Shown here: in pieces, positions 25,368 through 33,005 of the stretch | How positions within the stretch are numbered: position 1 is the first letter of the stretch | Layout: the number at the start of each line of letters is the position of its first letter | NCBI RefSeq assembly: GCF_022695985.1 | Contig: NZ_JAAPBF010000035.1 | Coordinates: 1-49,370 of the forward strand | Origin: Streptomyces sp. NP-1717 | GTDB taxonomy: Bacteria; Actinomycetota; Actinomycetes; Streptomycetales; Streptomycetaceae | Direction of reading: 5' to 3' | DNA length: 49,370 bases | The notes under the pieces: model-generated | The model's database searches: none | The model's input: the letters and a program-made list of their open reading frames with translations, nothing else | What the model was told of the DNA's origin: nothing | Program-made: the position numbers and the translations under genes

Positions 25368-26353
25368 GACAGTCTGTGGCTCCCGTTCGTCAGATGCGTC
25401 GCCGGTCCGACATGGGCGGCGGGCACGTGCAGCCGTACCTCCGTACCGCCGCCCGGCGCGTCACCCACCGACACCTCGGCGCCGATCAGCAGCGCGCGCT
25501 CGCGCATGCCCCGGATTCCGGCGCCCTCCGGGGCCGTACCGATCCCGCGTCCGTCGTCCCTGACCAGCAGTTCGAGTCCGAGCGCGCCGTGGTGCAGCGC
25601 CACCGCGACCTGGCGGGCCCGCGCGTGCCGGATGATGTTGGTCAGCCCCTCCTGCGCCACCCGGTAGAGGACCAGCTCCACCTCCTGGTCCAGCGGGGGC
25701 AGATCGCTGTCGAAGCTGCGCCTGACGGCGAGTTCGGTGTGTGTGGTGGTCTCGTTCGCCAGCGCCTTGAGCGCGCTGATCAGCCCCAGCTCCTCCAGCA
25801 CGCCGGGGCGCAGCCGGCGGGCGATCCTGCGGATCTCGTCCAGGCTGTCCCGGGTGGTCTCCTGCACCTGGAGCACCTCGTCCCGCAGCGGTTCCGGCGC
25901 CCGGTCGGCGACGCGCCGCAGTTCGAGCAGGACGGCGGTCAGGGTCTGGCCGATCTCGTCGTGCAATTCCTGGGCGATCCTGCGGCGTTCGGCCTCCTGC
26001 GCGGAGAGCGCGAGCGCGCTGCTGGCCGCGCGTTCGGCCTCCAGCCGGTCGAGCATCGTGTTGAACGTCCGGATCAGCTCGGCGATCTCCCCGTGTCCCG
26101 ACACGGCCGGCCGGGGCCCCGGCCGCAGCAGATCGGTGGTGGTCATCGCGCGGGTGAGGCGCTGGAGCGGCCCGAGTCCGATCCGCAGCAGCGCGGCGTT
26201 CGCGATCAGCATGGCGACCAGACCGGCGGCCATGATCATCGCCTCGGTGAGCAGGACCGGCGTGGACACCGTGACGGGGCCGAGCAGCAGCAGCGCGGTC
26301 GCCGCGAACAGCACGGCGGCGTTGAGCAGGAAGATGCGCCAGAACAGGGACAC
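25364..26353 (-). CDS. Membrane sensor histidine kinase, HisKA_3 type
   Basis: A 329-residue kinase. Two membrane helices (about 6-27 and 33-58) enclose only a few extracellular residues, so it probably senses something in or near the membrane. A HAMP-like segment follows, then the HisKA_3 dimerisation helix with phospho-acceptor H131 (RRRIAQELHDEIGQTL), and the ATPase domain with VAQEGLTNIIRHARA, RDDGRGIG and GIRGMRERA. The GTG at 26353 is preceded by GAGGAGG nine bases upstream. Translation from further upstream runs through the intergenic repeats and is not protein-like. It overlaps the regulator gene by 4 bases. Confidence 0.92.
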   Translation of the reverse strand: MSLFWRIFLLNAAVLFAATALLLLGPVTVSTPVLLTEAMIMAAGLVAMLIANAALLRIGLGPLQRLTRAMTTTDLLRPGPRPAVSGHGEIAELIRTFNTMLDRLEAERAASSALALSAQEAERRRIAQELHDEIGQTLTAVLLELRRVADRAPEPLRDEVLQVQETTRDSLDEIRRIARRLRPGVLEELGLISALKALANETTTHTELAVRRSFDSDLPPLDQEVELVLYRVAQEGLTNIIRHARARQVAVALHHGALGLELLVRDDGRGIGTAPEGAGIRGMRERALLIGAEVSVGDAPGGGTEVRLHVPAAHVGPATHLTNGSHRLS

Positions 26354-26432
26354 GGAGTACGGCCTCCTCGGGGTGGACCTCCCCACTATCGCCCTTACGC
26401 GCCGTGAGTCCCGGCCACCCCGGGGCGATCTG

Positions 26433-26474
26433 CATGTCCCCCACCCCCGGATACATGTTCCACACCCCCCGATA
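26433..26474. repeat. Two contiguous 21-bp direct repeats in the kinase/permease intergenic region
   Basis: Positions 26433-26453 and 26454-26474 match at 18 of 21 bases, each beginning CATGT and ending GATA around a C-rich core. A 21-bp period is two DNA turns, so a protein bound at both would sit on one helical face. The repeats lie in the 247-bp divergent gap, 80-121 bases from the kinase GTG and 127-168 bases from the permease ATG. This fits binding sites of the adjacent response regulator, which is inferred, not shown. Confidence 0.6.
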
Positions 26475-26600
26475 TGGGTGCCGGCACCGATGGTGACGGC
26501 CCCCCACGGCGGGTGATCGTGGACACAGACATCAGGCGGGTACGGGGCGGTCGGGCAGCCGGCCGCCCGGAGCGGCGTGGCACACCGGGGGGAAGCGTAG

Positions 26601-27899
26601 ATGGGCATCACGGCCTGGCTGGCCGTCGGGGTGTTCGCGGGTGTCTACGTCCTGATCGCCACCGAGTGGGTCCACCGCGTGAAGGCCGCTCTCGGCGGCG
26701 CGGTCATCATGCTGGCGCTCGGGGTGACCGATGCCGAGCACGCCTTCTTCTCCGAAGAGGCGGGCATCGACTGGAACGTCATCTTCCTGCTCCTCGGTAT
26801 GATGCTGATGGTCTCGGTGCTCAAGCGGACCGGGGTCTTCGAGTTCATCGCGATCTGGGCGGCGAAACGCGCCCGCGGCAAGCCCTACCGGCTCATGGTC
26901 CTGCTGATCCTGGCCACCGCGGTGTTCTCCCCGTGGCTCGACAACGTGACGACCGTCCTGCTGATCGCACCGGTGACGATCCTCGTCTGCAAGAAGCTCG
27001 GTCTGCCGGTCGTTCCGTATCTGATCGCCGAGGTGATGGCGTGCAACATCAGCGGCGCCGCCACCCTGATCGGTGACCCGCCCAACATCATCATCGGCTC
27101 GCGCGCCGGACTCTCCTTCAACGACTTCCTGCTGCACATGACACCGATCGTCGTGGTGCTGATGGTGGTCTTCGTCCTGATGAGCCGCGTGATGTTCCGC
27201 AAGGCGTTCCGCTACGACCCCGAGCGGGTCAAGTCCGTGATGGAGATGGACGAGCGCGCCGCCATCACGAACCCCCGGCTGCTCAAGCTGAGCGGGGTCG
27301 TCCTGCTGGCGGTGATGGCCGGCTTCGTCCTGCACACCACGTTGCACATCGAGCCCTCGGTCGTCGCGATCACCGGCGGGCTCGTCCTCCTCGCCCTGTC
27401 GCGGCTCGACGCCGAGGAGGTGGCGCGCGACGTCGAGTGGGAGACGCTGGCGTTCTTCACCGGCCTGTTCGTGATGGTCGGCGCGATGGTGCGGATCGGG
27501 GTCATCGGGGATCTCGGCGAAATGGCGGCCGAGGCCACCGAGGGCGAACTCCTCGGTACCTCCATGGCGTTGATCTTCGGCTCGGTCGTCCCTTCGGCCT
27601 TCATCGACAACATCCCGTTCGTCGCCTCCGTCAGCCCGATCGTCTCCGAGATCGTCTCCTCGGCTGGCGGCACGGAGGAGGCGGGCATGCTCTGGTGGTC
27701 CTTCGCGCTCGGCGCGGACCTCGGCGGCAACGCGACGATCATCGCCTCGTCGGCCAACGTCGTGGTCGTCGGCATCGCGGAACGGGAGGGCCACCACATC
27801 TCGTTCTGGCAGTTCAGCCGCTACGGACTGGTCGTCACGGCGGTCACGACCGTCATCGCCGCGATCTACGTGTGGCTGCGCTACTTCGTCCTGGCCTGA
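26601..27899 (+). CDS. ArsB/NhaD-type ion transporter (SLC13-like permease)
   Basis: A 432-residue membrane protein with about 11 hydrophobic segments. It belongs to the ion-transporter superfamily that includes ArsB, NhaD and the citrate/dicarboxylate permeases. Clear signatures are SPWLDNVTTVLLIAPVT, the hairpin ISGAATLIGDPPNIIIGS, and in the second half PSAFIDNIPFVASVSPIV with GADLGGNATIIASSANVV. These form the duplicated substrate-binding loops. The substrate could be Na+/H+, an oxyanion or a carboxylate. GGGGGGAAG precedes the ATG. It is divergent from the two-component system, which may control it. Confidence 0.88.
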   Translation: MGITAWLAVGVFAGVYVLIATEWVHRVKAALGGAVIMLALGVTDAEHAFFSEEAGIDWNVIFLLLGMMLMVSVLKRTGVFEFIAIWAAKRARGKPYRLMVLLILATAVFSPWLDNVTTVLLIAPVTILVCKKLGLPVVPYLIAEVMACNISGAATLIGDPPNIIIGSRAGLSFNDFLLHMTPIVVVLMVVFVLMSRVMFRKAFRYDPERVKSVMEMDERAAITNPRLLKLSGVVLLAVMAGFVLHTTLHIEPSVVAITGGLVLLALSRLDAEEVARDVEWETLAFFTGLFVMVGAMVRIGVIGDLGEMAAEATEGELLGTSMALIFGSVVPSAFIDNIPFVASVSPIVSEIVSSAGGTEEAGMLWWSFALGADLGGNATIIASSANVVVVGIAEREGHHISFWQFSRYGLVVTAVTTVIAAIYVWLRYFVLA

Positions 27900-27971
27900 T
27901 CCCTGCCCGCCAGGGCGCGACGCCACGCGGCGCCGTCCACGGCACCGCACCGACCCGGGGGAGGAGGTTCC

Positions 27972-28262
27972 ATGCACGCCCCCGACGAAGACCGGACTCT
28001 CGACGACCTCGCCGAACGGCTGCAACGCGACGACCCGCGGTTCGCCGCCGCCTTCGCGCAGGGCCTGCCCTGCCGTCCCCGGGAGTACCGGCGCGGCGTC
28101 GCGTGGCTGACACTCGCCGTCGGGCTCGGGCTGCTCGGGATGGGCATCGTGTTCGGACACGGGCTGCTGCTGGCGGGCGGGCTCGTGGTGTCCGGGGCGG
28201 CCGGGCATCTCTTCGACCCGAACCGGGAGCACATACGGCGCGGTACTCCGCCGCCCTCCTGA
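27972..28262 (+). CDS. DUF3040-family membrane protein
   Basis: A 96-residue protein with an acidic helical N-terminus (DDLAERLQRDDPRFAAAFAQG), two predicted membrane helices (about 43-62 and 65-80) and a short basic tail. This is the layout of the actinobacterial DUF3040 family, whose function is unknown. GGGAGGAGG lies shortly before the ATG. It is 72 bp after the permease gene in the same direction and may share its transcript. A terminator-like hairpin follows. Confidence 0.82.
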   Translation: MHAPDEDRTLDDLAERLQRDDPRFAAAFAQGLPCRPREYRRGVAWLTLAVGLGLLGMGIVFGHGLLLAGGLVVSGAAGHLFDPNREHIRRGTPPPS

Positions 28263-28322
28263 CCCGCGTTCCGACGGCGTTCCGACCCGTGACCTGACCG
28301 GTGTCCTGGCCGCTGCTCCGGG

Positions 28323-28351
28323 CCGCGCGGGCGGCCCGGCGGCCCGCGCGG
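28323..28351 (+). terminator. Hairpin terminator after the DUF3040 gene
   Basis: CCGCGCGGGC (28323-28332) and GCCCGCGCGG (28342-28351) form a 10-bp GC stem with a 9-base loop, about 60 bases after the stop codon. No T run follows directly. Confidence 0.55.
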
Positions 28352-28369
28352 TACGAGCGGCCGCGCGTG

Positions 28370-28440
28370 AATAAGCGCCAATACCCTCACCTATCACCGC
28401 AATAAGCCCATTTAACTTTACGTTAAAATAGCTAACGAGT
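28370..28440 (+). promoter_or_regulatory. AT-rich promoter/operator region of the antiporter operon
   Basis: This is the most AT-rich stretch in the window. It has two direct copies of AATAAGC (28370-28376 and 28401-28407, 31 bases apart) and an inverted repeat TTTAAC-N5-GTTAAA (28411-28427). TAAAATAGC lies just beyond and could supply a -10 element. It sits about 230-280 bp upstream of the KhtT-like start, which leaves a long 5' leader. Confidence 0.5.
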
Positions 28441-28506
28441 TGTCGCCGCTCTGTTGAGCGTTGGGCTGCTCATTGCCGATCGGTGGTCGAGGCGGAGGGG
28501 CGACTC

Positions 28507-28560
28507 ATGGACGAGCGCACCCGTCCCCCCTTAGCGTCGGAGCCGGCCGCCGGGGACTGA
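28507..28560 (+). CDS. Possible leader peptide with a TTA codon
   Basis: A 17-codon ORF, MDERTRPPLASEPAAGD, starts at an ATG with GGAGGGG seven bases upstream. It contains two consecutive proline CCC codons followed directly by TTA, the rare leucine codon read by the bldA tRNA in Streptomyces. I saw no in-frame TTA in any other gene of the window. It ends 94 bases before the KhtT-like gene. Its translation could regulate the operon, but a 17-codon ORF can also arise by chance. Confidence 0.3.
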   Translation: MDERTRPPLASEPAAGD

Positions 28561-28654
28561 CGGGCCCCTGCCGCGCCGCATGGTGGAGAATTCCCCCGCA
28601 AGGGGCCATCGCGCCCGCACACCGCCAACGCATGCCCGCATGGAGCGCCTTCCT

Positions 28655-29140
28655 ATGGAGCACACCGCTCACGTCAGCAAGACCGCCCTGCCCGGAGTCG
28701 GTACCCGCTACGACCTGAACACCGACTCGGGCCGCCACATCTCGGTCGTCGTGCACCAGGACGGGCGCCGCATCGTCGGCTTCCACGACCCCGAGGACGA
28801 CGACAACTGCAAGGACTCCACGCCGCTGGCCCCGTACGAGGCGACGGCACTGTCCAAGCTCCTGATGCCCGACCCGGTCGGGCATCTGCACCAGCACCTG
28901 GAGATCGACCTCGTCACCGAGCACATCCCGATCACCAAACGCTCCCCCTTCGCAGGACGCACGCTCGGCTCCACCCAGGCCCGCGCCCGCACCGGCGCGT
29001 CCATCGTCGCCGTCCTGCGCCGCACCGACGCCGTCCCCTCGCCCACCCCGGACTTCCGCTTCGCACTGGGGGACACGCTCGTCGTCGTCGGCACCAGGGA
29101 AGGCGTGGACGCCGTCGCCGAATTGATCACCGGAGGATAA
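28655..29140 (+). CDS. KhtT-like regulatory subunit with RCK_C (TrkA-C) domain
   Basis: A 161-residue cytoplasmic protein. The N-terminal half (TALPGVGTRYDLNTDSGRHIS, VVVHQDGRRIVGFHDPEDD) matches the KhtT N-domain. The C-terminal half is an RCK_C domain (TLGSTQARARTGASIVAVLRR, FALGDTLVVVGTREGVDAVAELI). Such proteins gate the neighbouring antiporter; RCK_C domains of this group in Bacillus and Streptomyces (KhtT, CpeA) bind cyclic di-AMP. The ATG at 28655 was chosen because it begins the conserved region and has GGAG nine bases upstream. The antiporter gene follows after 6 bases. Confidence 0.88.
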   Translation: MEHTAHVSKTALPGVGTRYDLNTDSGRHISVVVHQDGRRIVGFHDPEDDDNCKDSTPLAPYEATALSKLLMPDPVGHLHQHLEIDLVTEHIPITKRSPFAGRTLGSTQARARTGASIVAVLRRTDAVPSPTPDFRFALGDTLVVVGTREGVDAVAELITGG

Positions 29141-29146
29141 ACGCCC

Positions 29147-30430
29147 GTGCACGACACGACCGCGCTGCTCATCGAACTCGGGGCCGTCATCCTCGGCCTG
29201 GGCCTGCTCGGCCGGCTCGCCGGGCGGGTGGGCTTCTCGCCCATCCCGCTCTACCTGCTGGCGGGGCTCGCCTTCGGTCACGGCGGCCTCATCCCCATGG
29301 CCGCCAGTGAGGAGTTCATCGCCACGGGCGCCGAGATCGGTGTCATCCTGCTCCTCCTCCTGCTCGGGCTGGAGTACAGCGCCTCCGAACTCGTCACCAA
29401 CCTCAAGACGCAGTACCCCTCCGGCATCGTCGACTTCGTCCTGAACGCGACTCCCGGCGCCGTCGCCGCGCTCGTGCTCGGCTGGGGTCCCGTCGCCGCC
29501 GTCGCGCTCGCGGGCGTCACCTGGATCTCCTCGTCCGGCGTCATCGCCAAGGTGCTCGGCGACCTCGGCCGGCTCGGCAACCGCGAAACCCCCGTCATCC
29601 TCGGTGTCCTGGTCATCGAAGACCTCGCGATGGCCGTCTACCTGCCGCTGCTCACCGCGCTGCTGGCCGGACTGAGCCTCGCGGGCGGCAGCCTCACGCT
29701 GCTCATCTCGCTCGGCAGCGTCGGTGTCGTGCTGTACGTCGCGCTGCGCCACGGCCGGCTGATCAGCCGCGCGGTCTCCTCCGACAACCCGGAGATGCTG
29801 CTCCTCGTCGTCCTCGGCCTCACCGTGCTGGTCGCGGGCGTCGCCCAGGAACTCCAGGTCTCGGCGGCCGTCGGCGCGTTCCTCGTCGGCATCGCGCTCT
29901 CCGGGGAAGTGGCCGAGGGCGCCCACAACCTGCTCGCGCCGCTGCGCGACCTGTTCGCCGCCGTCTTCTTCGTCTTCTTCGGACTGAACACCGACCCCGC
30001 CGCCATACCGCCGGTCCTCGTGCCCGCCCTGATCCTGGCCGTCGTCACCGCGCTGACGAAGATCGCCACCGGCTGGTACGCCGCGCGCAGAGCGGGAGTG
30101 AAGGCAGCGGGCCGCTGGCGTACGGGCGGCACGCTCGTCGCGCGCGGCGAGTTCTCCATCGTCATCGCGGGACTGGCCGTGGGTGTGGAGCCCCGGATCG
30201 GACCGCTGGCCACCGCCTATGTGCTGATCCTGGTCATCCTCGGCCCGCTGGCCGCCCGTTGGACCGAACCGCTCGCCCGGCGCTTCGGCCCGAAGCCCTC
30301 GCCGAGTGCCTCGCCCAAGGCGTCGCCGGTCGCGGAGCGGCCCGTCGCCGAGGGGGCCGTCGCGGAGTCGGCCACCGCGGAGGCGCCCATCGCCCCGGAG
30401 CCGACCGACACGGCTCGTTCGCACGGCTGA
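29147..30430 (+). CDS. CPA2-family cation/proton antiporter (KhtU-like)
   Basis: A 427-residue membrane protein with 12-13 hydrophobic helices. Motifs are LAGRVGFSPIPLYLLAGLAFGHGG at the start, LLLLLLGLEYSASEL, the helix-break regions GVTWISSSGVIAKVL and VLVIEDLAMAVYLPLL with an ion-binding aspartate, and VSAAVGAFLVGIALSG. The C-terminus is a disordered Pro/Ala/Glu tail of about 45 residues. It exports K+ or a related monovalent cation against protons. GGAGG within the end of the preceding gene serves the GTG start. With the RCK_C subunit it forms a KhtTU-type pair controlling cation balance. Confidence 0.9.
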   Translation: MHDTTALLIELGAVILGLGLLGRLAGRVGFSPIPLYLLAGLAFGHGGLIPMAASEEFIATGAEIGVILLLLLLGLEYSASELVTNLKTQYPSGIVDFVLNATPGAVAALVLGWGPVAAVALAGVTWISSSGVIAKVLGDLGRLGNRETPVILGVLVIEDLAMAVYLPLLTALLAGLSLAGGSLTLLISLGSVGVVLYVALRHGRLISRAVSSDNPEMLLLVVLGLTVLVAGVAQELQVSAAVGAFLVGIALSGEVAEGAHNLLAPLRDLFAAVFFVFFGLNTDPAAIPPVLVPALILAVVTALTKIATGWYAARRAGVKAAGRWRTGGTLVARGEFSIVIAGLAVGVEPRIGPLATAYVLILVILGPLAARWTEPLARRFGPKPSPSASPKASPVAERPVAEGAVAESATAEAPIAPEPTDTARSHG

Positions 30431-30461
30431 GGCCCGGCCCGGGGCCACGGCCCGGACACGC

Positions 30462-30504
30462 CGAAGGGGTTCGGAGCGCGCGTCACACGCTCCGAACCCC
30501 TTCG
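30462..30504. terminator. Strong bidirectional terminator
   Basis: CGAAGGGGTTCGGAGCG (30462-30478) pairs perfectly with 30488-30504, a 17-bp stem with a 9-base loop. It lies between the convergent antiporter and terD genes and can terminate both. Confidence 0.88.
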
Positions 30505-30539
30505 AGTGCCGCCACGGGCGAGCCGGACAGGGCCTCGGC

Positions 30540-31115
30540 TCAGACGCCGACACCGAAGTCGGCGGCGATGCCCGACAGGCCACTCGCGTAACCCTGGCCG
30601 ACGGCGCGGAACTTCCACTCGGCGCCGTTGCGGTACAGCTCGCCGAAGACCATGGCCGTCTCGGTCGCCGCGTCCTCGCTGAGGTCGTAGCGCGCGAGTT
30701 CCGTGCCGCCGTCCTGGTTCACCACCCGGATGAACGCGTTGCGGACCTGGCCGAAGCTGTGGCCGCGGCTCTCGGCGTCATGGATCGACACCGGGAACAC
30801 GATCTTGGTGATCTCGGCGGGTACGGCGGCCAGGTTCACCTTGACGACCTCGTCGTCGCCCTCGCCCTCACCGGTGAGGTTGTCCCCGGTGTGCTCGACC
30901 GAACCGTCAGGGCTCTTGAGGTTGTTGTAGAACACGAAGTTCTGGTCGGTGCCGACCTTGCCGGCCTCGTTGACCAGCAGCGCGCTGGCGTCCAGGTCGT
31001 AGTCGGTACCGGTCGTCGTGCGGACGTCCCATCCGAGACCGACCAGGACTGCTGTCAGCCCCGGCGCCTCCTTGGTGAGCGAGACATTGCCGCCTTTGGA
31101 CAGGGAAACTCCCAC
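30540..31115 (-). CDS. terD: TerD-family calcium-binding stress protein
   Basis: A 191-residue TerD protein of normal length, beginning [20 protein letters not shown]. The family's calcium-binding residues are visible in [10 protein letters not shown] and [11 protein letters not shown], followed by [27 protein letters not shown]. TerD proteins act in tellurite/oxidative stress tolerance and, in Streptomyces, in calcium-dependent development. GTG start with GGAGGAG six bases upstream. An inverted repeat like that before the TerB gene lies 41 bases upstream, so a BlaI-type repressor encoded divergently may control it. Confidence 0.94.
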   Translation of the reverse strand: MGVSLSKGGNVSLTKEAPGLTAVLVGLGWDVRTTTGTDYDLDASALLVNEAGKVGTDQNFVFYNNLKSPDGSVEHTGDNLTGEGEGDDEVVKVNLAAVPAEITKIVFPVSIHDAESRGHSFGQVRNAFIRVVNQDGGTELARYDLSEDAATETAMVFGELYRNGAEWKFRAVGQGYASGLSGIAADFGVGV

Positions 31116-31156
31116 GCTGCTCCTCCTGAGTTGAGCTGGTGACGCGAATAAAAATC

Positions 31157-31171
31157 TTCAACACTGTAGAA
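31157..31171. promoter_or_regulatory. Candidate BlaI-type operator between terD and the BlaI gene
   Basis: The near-palindrome TTCAACA-C-TGTAGAA, which reads TTCTACAGTGTTGAA on the other strand, resembles the TACA/TGTA operators of BlaI/MecI repressors. It shares the ten bases TTCTACAGTG with the repeat at 33522-33539. The distance to the terD GTG is 41 bases and to the BlaI GTG 78 bases, so it could control both directions. Confidence 0.55.
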
Positions 31172-31249
31172 GTGTGTGCGGAGCTGCGAAGCCGCCACGC
31201 CGGGGCTGCGCCGGATGGCTCCGGGCGAGAGCGGGCGGAGGGAGACGGC

Positions 31250-31657
31250 GTGAGGGAACAGAGCGGAGCGGACGGCCCGGGCGATCGCCCGCGGCGGCGC
31301 GGCCAGGGCGAGCTGGAGGCCCAGGTCCTCGCCGTGCTGCGGCAGGCACCGGGGCCGGTCAACGCGGGCTGGGTGCTCGACCGGCTCGGCGGGGACCTGG
31401 CGTACACGACGGTCATGACCATCCTGACCAGACTCCAGGCGAAACGGGCCGTCACCCGTGAACGGGTGGGCCGGTTCTTCGAATGGTGCGCGACCTCCGA
31501 CGAGGCGGGGCTCGCCGCACTGCGGATGCGCCGTGTGCTGGACGCGGAGTCGGACCGTGAGGCCGTACTGGCCAGGTTCGTCACCACGCTCTCGCCGGAC
31601 GACGAACGGCTGCTGCGTGACCTCCTCGGTCTTCCCGAGGACGGGACGGAGGGCTGA
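31250..31657 (+). CDS. BlaI/MecI-type transcriptional repressor
   Basis: A 135-residue winged-helix protein: GQGELEAQVLAVLRQAPGPVNAGWVLDRLGGDLAYTTVMTILTRLQAKRAVTRE is the BlaI/PenI DNA-binding domain, followed by the dimerising helices. BlaI-type repressors are inactivated when a membrane M56 protease senses a signal. The GTG at 31250 has GGAGGGAG just upstream; the in-frame codons before it run through the operator region and are unlikely to be translated. The M56 gene starts 5 bases after its stop. Confidence 0.9.
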   Translation: MREQSGADGPGDRPRRRGQGELEAQVLAVLRQAPGPVNAGWVLDRLGGDLAYTTVMTILTRLQAKRAVTRERVGRFFEWCATSDEAGLAALRMRRVLDAESDREAVLARFVTTLSPDDERLLRDLLGLPEDGTEG

Positions 31658-31662
31658 GCCGG

Positions 31663-32673
31663 ATGGGAGTGTTCGTCCTGCTGCCGTTGCTGCTGCCGCT
31701 GACCGCGGTCCCGGTCGCCCGCCTCGCCGAACGGCATCTCCATCCCCGGGTCGCCACCCGGCTGCTGTCGGCGCTGGCCGCCGTACTGGCCGTGTGCAGC
31801 ACGGTGTGCCTCGGGCTGCTGGTCGTCGTCGGTACGGTGCAGCTGCCCGGCCATCCGCTCCCCGACGCCTGGGCCGACCGGGAGGCCCCCACCACCGCGC
31901 CGTACGAGGAGGCCGCGGGCAAGGGCGCGGTCGTCGCGCTGCTCGCCGTGGCCGTGTCGTGGTCCACCTCGGCCCGCAGACACCGCCGTGTCCGCCGCCG
32001 GGCCGAGGACGCGCTCGCCGGTGTGCCGGACGGAGAGCTGGCCGTACTGAACGACGAGGCGGCGTACGCGTACGCGCTGCCGGGCGTACGGAACGGGCCG
32101 GCGGTCCGCGCGTGGTTCACCGGTGGCCGCTCCGTGCGGGACGGGACCTCCCCGCGCGAGGTGACCTCCGGGGGCCGGATCGTCGTCTCCACGGCCATGC
32201 TCGCGTCTCTGGACGCCGACGAACGCGCGGCGCTCGTCGCCCATGAACGGGCCCATCTCGCCGGCCGTCATCACCGCTATCTGCTTCTCGTCCGCTTCGC
32301 CGCGCGGGCCAACCCGCTGCTGCGGCCGCTGCGTTCGGCCGTCGCCTACGCGACGGAGCGCTGGGCGGACGAGGAGGCGGCCCGGGTGACGGGCGAGCGG
32401 CGGGTGGTGGCGCGGGCCATCGGCAAGGCGGCGCTCGTCTCGCGCGGCACGCCCACCCCGACGCTGGCGGGCTTCGCGGCGCCGGGGCCCGTACCGCGCC
32501 GGGTGGCCGCGCTGCTGGAGCCGGCGCCGTCGGCCGTACGGTGGCCGCCGGTCTTCACCGCGGTGGGTCTGGCGGCCTGGGCGGCGGCGGCCGGGACGCT
32601 CGGATCGGCGCTCTCCTCCGCGAACGCGACGGTGACGCTGCTCCTCGTACTGAAGGCGGCCGGCCCGCTGTGA
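31663..32673 (+). CDS. M56-family membrane metalloprotease (BlaR1/MecR1-like)
   Basis: A 336-residue membrane protein with hydrophobic segments at about 3-20, 33-58, 88-101 and near the C-terminus. The gluzincin motif HERAH (H194, E195, H198) and a downstream WADEEAARV, which supplies the third zinc ligand, are intact. There is no extracellular penicillin-binding sensor domain, as in most actinobacterial M56 proteins. It presumably cleaves, or triggers cleavage of, the BlaI-type repressor encoded just upstream. What activates it is unknown. Confidence 0.9.
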   Translation: MGVFVLLPLLLPLTAVPVARLAERHLHPRVATRLLSALAAVLAVCSTVCLGLLVVVGTVQLPGHPLPDAWADREAPTTAPYEEAAGKGAVVALLAVAVSWSTSARRHRRVRRRAEDALAGVPDGELAVLNDEAAYAYALPGVRNGPAVRAWFTGGRSVRDGTSPREVTSGGRIVVSTAMLASLDADERAALVAHERAHLAGRHHRYLLLVRFAARANPLLRPLRSAVAYATERWADEEAARVTGERRVVARAIGKAALVSRGTPTPTLAGFAAPGPVPRRVAALLEPAPSAVRWPPVFTAVGLAAWAAAAGTLGSALSSANATVTLLLVLKAAGPL

Positions 32674-32716
32674 AGCCGGCCGGCCGGGTCGCGCGGCTCG
32701 TGGTCCGCGCCTGTCC

Positions 32717-32758
32717 CGATCGCCGGACGGGCCGCGTACGCAGCGCGTCCGGCGATCG
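32717..32758. terminator. Hairpin terminator after the M56 gene
   Basis: CGATCGCCGGACG (32717-32729) pairs perfectly with CGTCCGGCGATCG (32746-32758): a 13-bp stem with a 16-base loop. Hairpins of this exact kind are frequent gene ends in Streptomyces. Confidence 0.75.
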
Positions 32759-32823
32759 AGGACGAACCGGCCACCGGCCGGGCCCGCGATACTCCGCCGG
32801 GCGGGACCTCGCGGACAGACTCT

Positions 32824-33005
32824 GGGGCGTGTCCGCAAAGTCCCGCCTGGCCCGCGATGCCTGGCACGGCACCTCGCCGCGTTGTCGGACCCGGCCGAGT
32901 AGGGCCGGTCCGTCCACAACGCCGATCCTCCGCCTCGCGATGCACCGCACCAGCCGCCGCCGGCCCCGCCCTGCGGGCGGACGGCGCTACTTCGCGGACA
33001 CCCCC
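32824..33005. mobile_element. MITE-like repeat element (about 182 bp)
   Basis: The ends GGGGCGTGTCCGCAAAG (32824-32840) and CTTCGCGGACACCCCC (32990-33005) are imperfect inverted repeats. The interior has no reading frame and is GC-rich with further internal pairing. From memory, closely related sequences are dispersed in many Streptomyces genomes. No transposase is present, so it would be mobilised in trans. Its right end touches the TAG stop codon of the TerB gene, which suggests insertion right behind that gene. Confidence 0.5.

Noticed and set aside
30306..31142. Forward ORF (278 codons) running through the terminator and opposite terD
   Set aside because: It crosses a 17-bp terminator hairpin and is antisense to a complete TerD gene.
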